Assembly: GCF_000485595.1 (NCBI RefSeq)
Contig: NW_014577386.1
Location: 279,533-299,973, forward strand
Direction: 5' to 3'
Origin: Priapulus caudatus
Taxonomy: Eukaryota > Priapulida > Priapulimorpha > Priapulimorphida > Priapulidae
Length of the DNA: 20,441 nucleotides
The notes under the pieces are model-generated. The model saw only the letters and a list, made by a program, of their open reading frames with translations, did not search any database and was not told where the DNA came from. Made by a program: the position numbers and the translations under genes. Shown here piece by piece: positions 18,427-20,441 of this stretch. Position 1 is the first letter of the stretch. Every line of letters starts with the position of its first letter.

Positions 18427-18982
18427 ACGACCGCAACCGGTGACATAGGTACGTGCGCCATCCACGCATTATCGAACGTATATTAGTATGTTAATGTCAT
18501 CAATACATGTTACGTATTTACTGATTGTTTCACAAAACATGGTTAACTATGTATACATATAGTTATTTCACTTTCTGTGCAGGATACTCGATAGCCTGGA
18601 AAAGAACGAGCTGCAACAAAGACAGCGCCTATCCTGTGTGTGTAGCTGAGGAACATCAGCCCAAGTTTCTCATCGTGCCCAGCGAGAAAGATGTAAGTGC
18701 ATGAACATCGTCTATGTCAAAGTTAATCTCAAGAAAATTATTTTCAATAATGTTCCATTTTAAACATGGGCAACGTGCTAGATTGACCATGCAATGTATA
18801 AATGTAAAAAGCGTGCAAGTGGAAAAGTGCGTGTGAAAAGTGACATAACTATAACTTTCTTAACGTATTTTTCTATTATGTAAAGGATGAGGTGAAGCTA
18901 CTTGGACTGACATACAACTCGGAATACGTTTTGAACATCAGCACCAATGGGTACATCAACACAGCGAGATTCACAACTCCAG

Positions 18983-19210
18983 GTATTATATAACGTTGCC
19001 ATTTGTTAATTTACAATGTACTTACCAAGCCACTAAAGGAAATTGATAGCAAGCCCATATAAACTGAGTAACATGAAATGTACTCAACAGCGTTACCCTT
19101 GTGCATTCCATGGCAGCAAGCTTCTGTATGTTGATGATTATAGGTGTGACACATCAAGAATGCGCTCTTAATGCTGACTATATGGTTTCTGATCGAGCAG
19201 ATGTCAGTGG
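18983..19210 (+). other. Truncated downstream intron of copy B
   Basis: This follows the donor GTATTA after the exon at 18886-18982 and shows no further exon before the N at 19211. It has nothing recognisable in it. Confidence 0.5.
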
Positions 19211-19211
19211 N
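19211..19211. other. Single N, probable assembly join between copies B and C
   Basis: Intron sequence of plus-strand copy B stops here. The next base begins in the middle of exon 5 of minus-strand copy C, at a non-splice position. A natural breakpoint is possible but the N marks uncertainty. Confidence 0.75.
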
Positions 19212-20441
19212 TAGCACTTGCTCGTCTGCTGGGTACTGGCTGCCCGTTACAGAGAGGATGCCCTTCGAGTCGACGGCCATGATCTGCAGCTGAAACTTCT
19301 CGGGGAAGTTGATCTTCTGTAGCCGGTGTTCGATCTCACGCGTCTGCATGCAGAGAGGGATGCGTGGTGACGTCAGTACAGCGAAACTTCCCAGTTAGAC
19401 AGCGATCAAGAATCAACGACACGATACGGATTCGCACAAGTAGATGTTGATGGTCTTCAACGATTTACCGCGTAGCAAATGCGTCTGAAATCCGTAACCA
19501 ATAACACGATGACACAAAGACACATCGGTAGCGCCGACCGTTAACAGTAAAGAATCAACTCTCCCCACCTGTACGATTCCCATCCAGTCGCTGTGCTCGT
19601 TTTCGCGCCACGTCAGCTGGTAGACGACGGACCTGTCTATAGGCACTCCCTCCGGCTCCCACCGTAGCAGTAGCTCAGTATCGGAGTCCTCCATCTGAAC
19701 TGCGAGTTTGTTGACGTCCGATGTCGGCAGATGCTGCGTCTCGAACACGTGCTCTTCGTGAAAGCGGCAGGACACTTGGCAACCTTCGTACTAAAAATAA
19801 CACAAACCATTATATATATTATATTAGCATACTGTTATATACGTGTGCGTGTGGAGAGAGAGAGAGAGAGACGATGACATGTTGTAGAAAAAGCAATTCA
19901 TAATGTCGCGTAGGTTGCTATGGCAGACAACGAATGTGATCAAGCGTCAAGCAACCGCTAAGTGTTGCTTTTACCGTGCACAAATATGTGCAAAACGCTA
20001 GAACCTTAGAAAAAATAATAATATGTATAATATAATATATATATATATTAGTTGAGGGTAGCAGACTTACACAAAGTTCTGGGATTTTACACATCATTCC
20101 CCACACCTGGTAATCCATATAAAGCATAGAGCAGGTCTCCCAGCACTGTAACAGGGAAACACACAATTCGTTATAATTGTTAACAAAATACAACATGCAC
20201 ACGCGTAAACTACCTTATAACATTTTACACAAGTATAAAATTTTGATATATTTAATTATTTTTTATTTAAACACATTTATAATTAATAATAATTAATCTA
20301 CATTGCACTAACTATCTAATGTAGTTACTCACCATGAAACAGCTTTGGTCGTTCATGCAGGCCTCATCCCCTATATTAGATTCACGTACCTGTAAATAGC
20401 GAATTAGATTTTGGTACCTATCCACCTATATAAATGTAGGC
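19212..20441 (-). CDS. Receptor ectodomain copy C, partial, very similar to copy A
   Basis: Exons are 20389-20333, 20145-20071, 19790-19569 and 19343 down to the N at 19211. The first exon lies beyond the window and the rest is cut at the N. Unlike copy A, exon 4 is in frame throughout: the Cys box continues as YEGCQVSCRFHEEHVFETQH into SDVNKLAVQMEDSDTELLLR and the fibronectin fold, ending before TREIEHRLQKINFPEKFQLQ in exon 5. Introns are also nearly identical to those of copy A, including AT-rich stretches, with a few small indels. This is either a second gene from a recent duplication or the other haplotype of copy A placed separately. Confidence 0.75.

Larger units (their letters stand above)
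16860..18982 (+). pseudogene. Receptor ectodomain copy B, inverted paralogue with disabling lesions
   Basis: Exons matching copy A are about 16860-16950, 17197-17253, 17437-17511, 17790-18008, 18160-18448, 18593-18692 and 18886-18982. Intact pieces include CWESCSMLYLDYQVWGMMC (Cys box), the first fibronectin half (LLRWEPEGVPIDRAVVYQLT) and a seventh exon not present in copy A (GLTYNSEYVLNIST, completing the second fibronectin domain). Lesions: exon 1 lacks most of the signal peptide and meets a stop after seven codons; exon 4 has lost several single bases and, with them, Cys residues kept in copies A and C; exon 5 has four extra bases after KQV and a 46-bp hairpin insertion with an in-frame TAG. 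No TATA-like promoter remains. Splice sites are intact. It could still be expressed as a fragment, but not as a normal receptor. Its continuation is cut at the N at 19211. Confidence 0.75.

Noticed and set aside
1-20441. tRNA or rRNA genes and bacterial operon features
   Set aside because: No cloverleaf, rRNA motif or closely packed unspliced gene row was seen by eye. A tRNAscan or rRNA profile run would be decisive.

Overview
This is eukaryotic, almost certainly animal, genomic DNA. Genes are split by many short AT-rich introns with GT..AG borders. One gene encodes a receptor-tyrosine-kinase-type protein and another a secreted Cys-rich plus fibronectin-III ectodomain. Microsatellites and MITE-like repeats are frequent, and TTAGGG-type (metazoan) telomere-like motifs occur. 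An early-branching marine invertebrate such as a sponge fits best (a receptor-kinase repertoire with anosmin-like ectodomains plus an animal phosphonate aminotransferase), but the species is inference. Single N bases at 11779 and 19211 coincide with breaks in gene structure and look like assembly joins.

Layout. 1-439 is a near-perfect palindrome carrying telomere-like repeats and running off the left edge. 500-2140 is mostly repeat-like or featureless. 2145-7010 (+) is an eight-exon gene for a 2-aminoethylphosphonate-pyruvate aminotransferase-like PLP enzyme, complete except for an uncertain N-terminus and with no frame breaks. Its introns hold a tandem duplication, a 26-bp minisatellite, a 407-bp TA-flanked MITE and a decayed duplicate of its own 3' end. 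7011-8777 is 3' flank and AT-rich intergenic DNA.

8778-11742 (-) encodes the kinase part and C-terminal tail of a receptor tyrosine kinase. 11938-13725 (-) encodes a signal peptide, a Cys-rich box and fibronectin-III domains (copy A), perhaps the same gene with its middle missing at the N in 11779. 13726-16859 is the spacer between two divergent copies, with a putative promoter, small ORFs, a GT microsatellite and a 15-bp-unit minisatellite. 16860-18982 (+) is copy B, an inverted paralogue that is broken: it has lost its signal peptide and carries a frameshift and a 46-bp hairpin insertion. 19212-20441 (-) is copy C, a fragment very like copy A joined at the second N; it may be an alternative haplotype.

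The two main loci are unrelated in function: a metabolic enzyme for phosphonate use, and a cell-surface receptor family expanding and decaying by inverted duplication. The clean frames of the enzyme contrast with repeated frame breaks in the receptor copies, which suggests decay of the receptor family or poor assembly of near-identical repeats.
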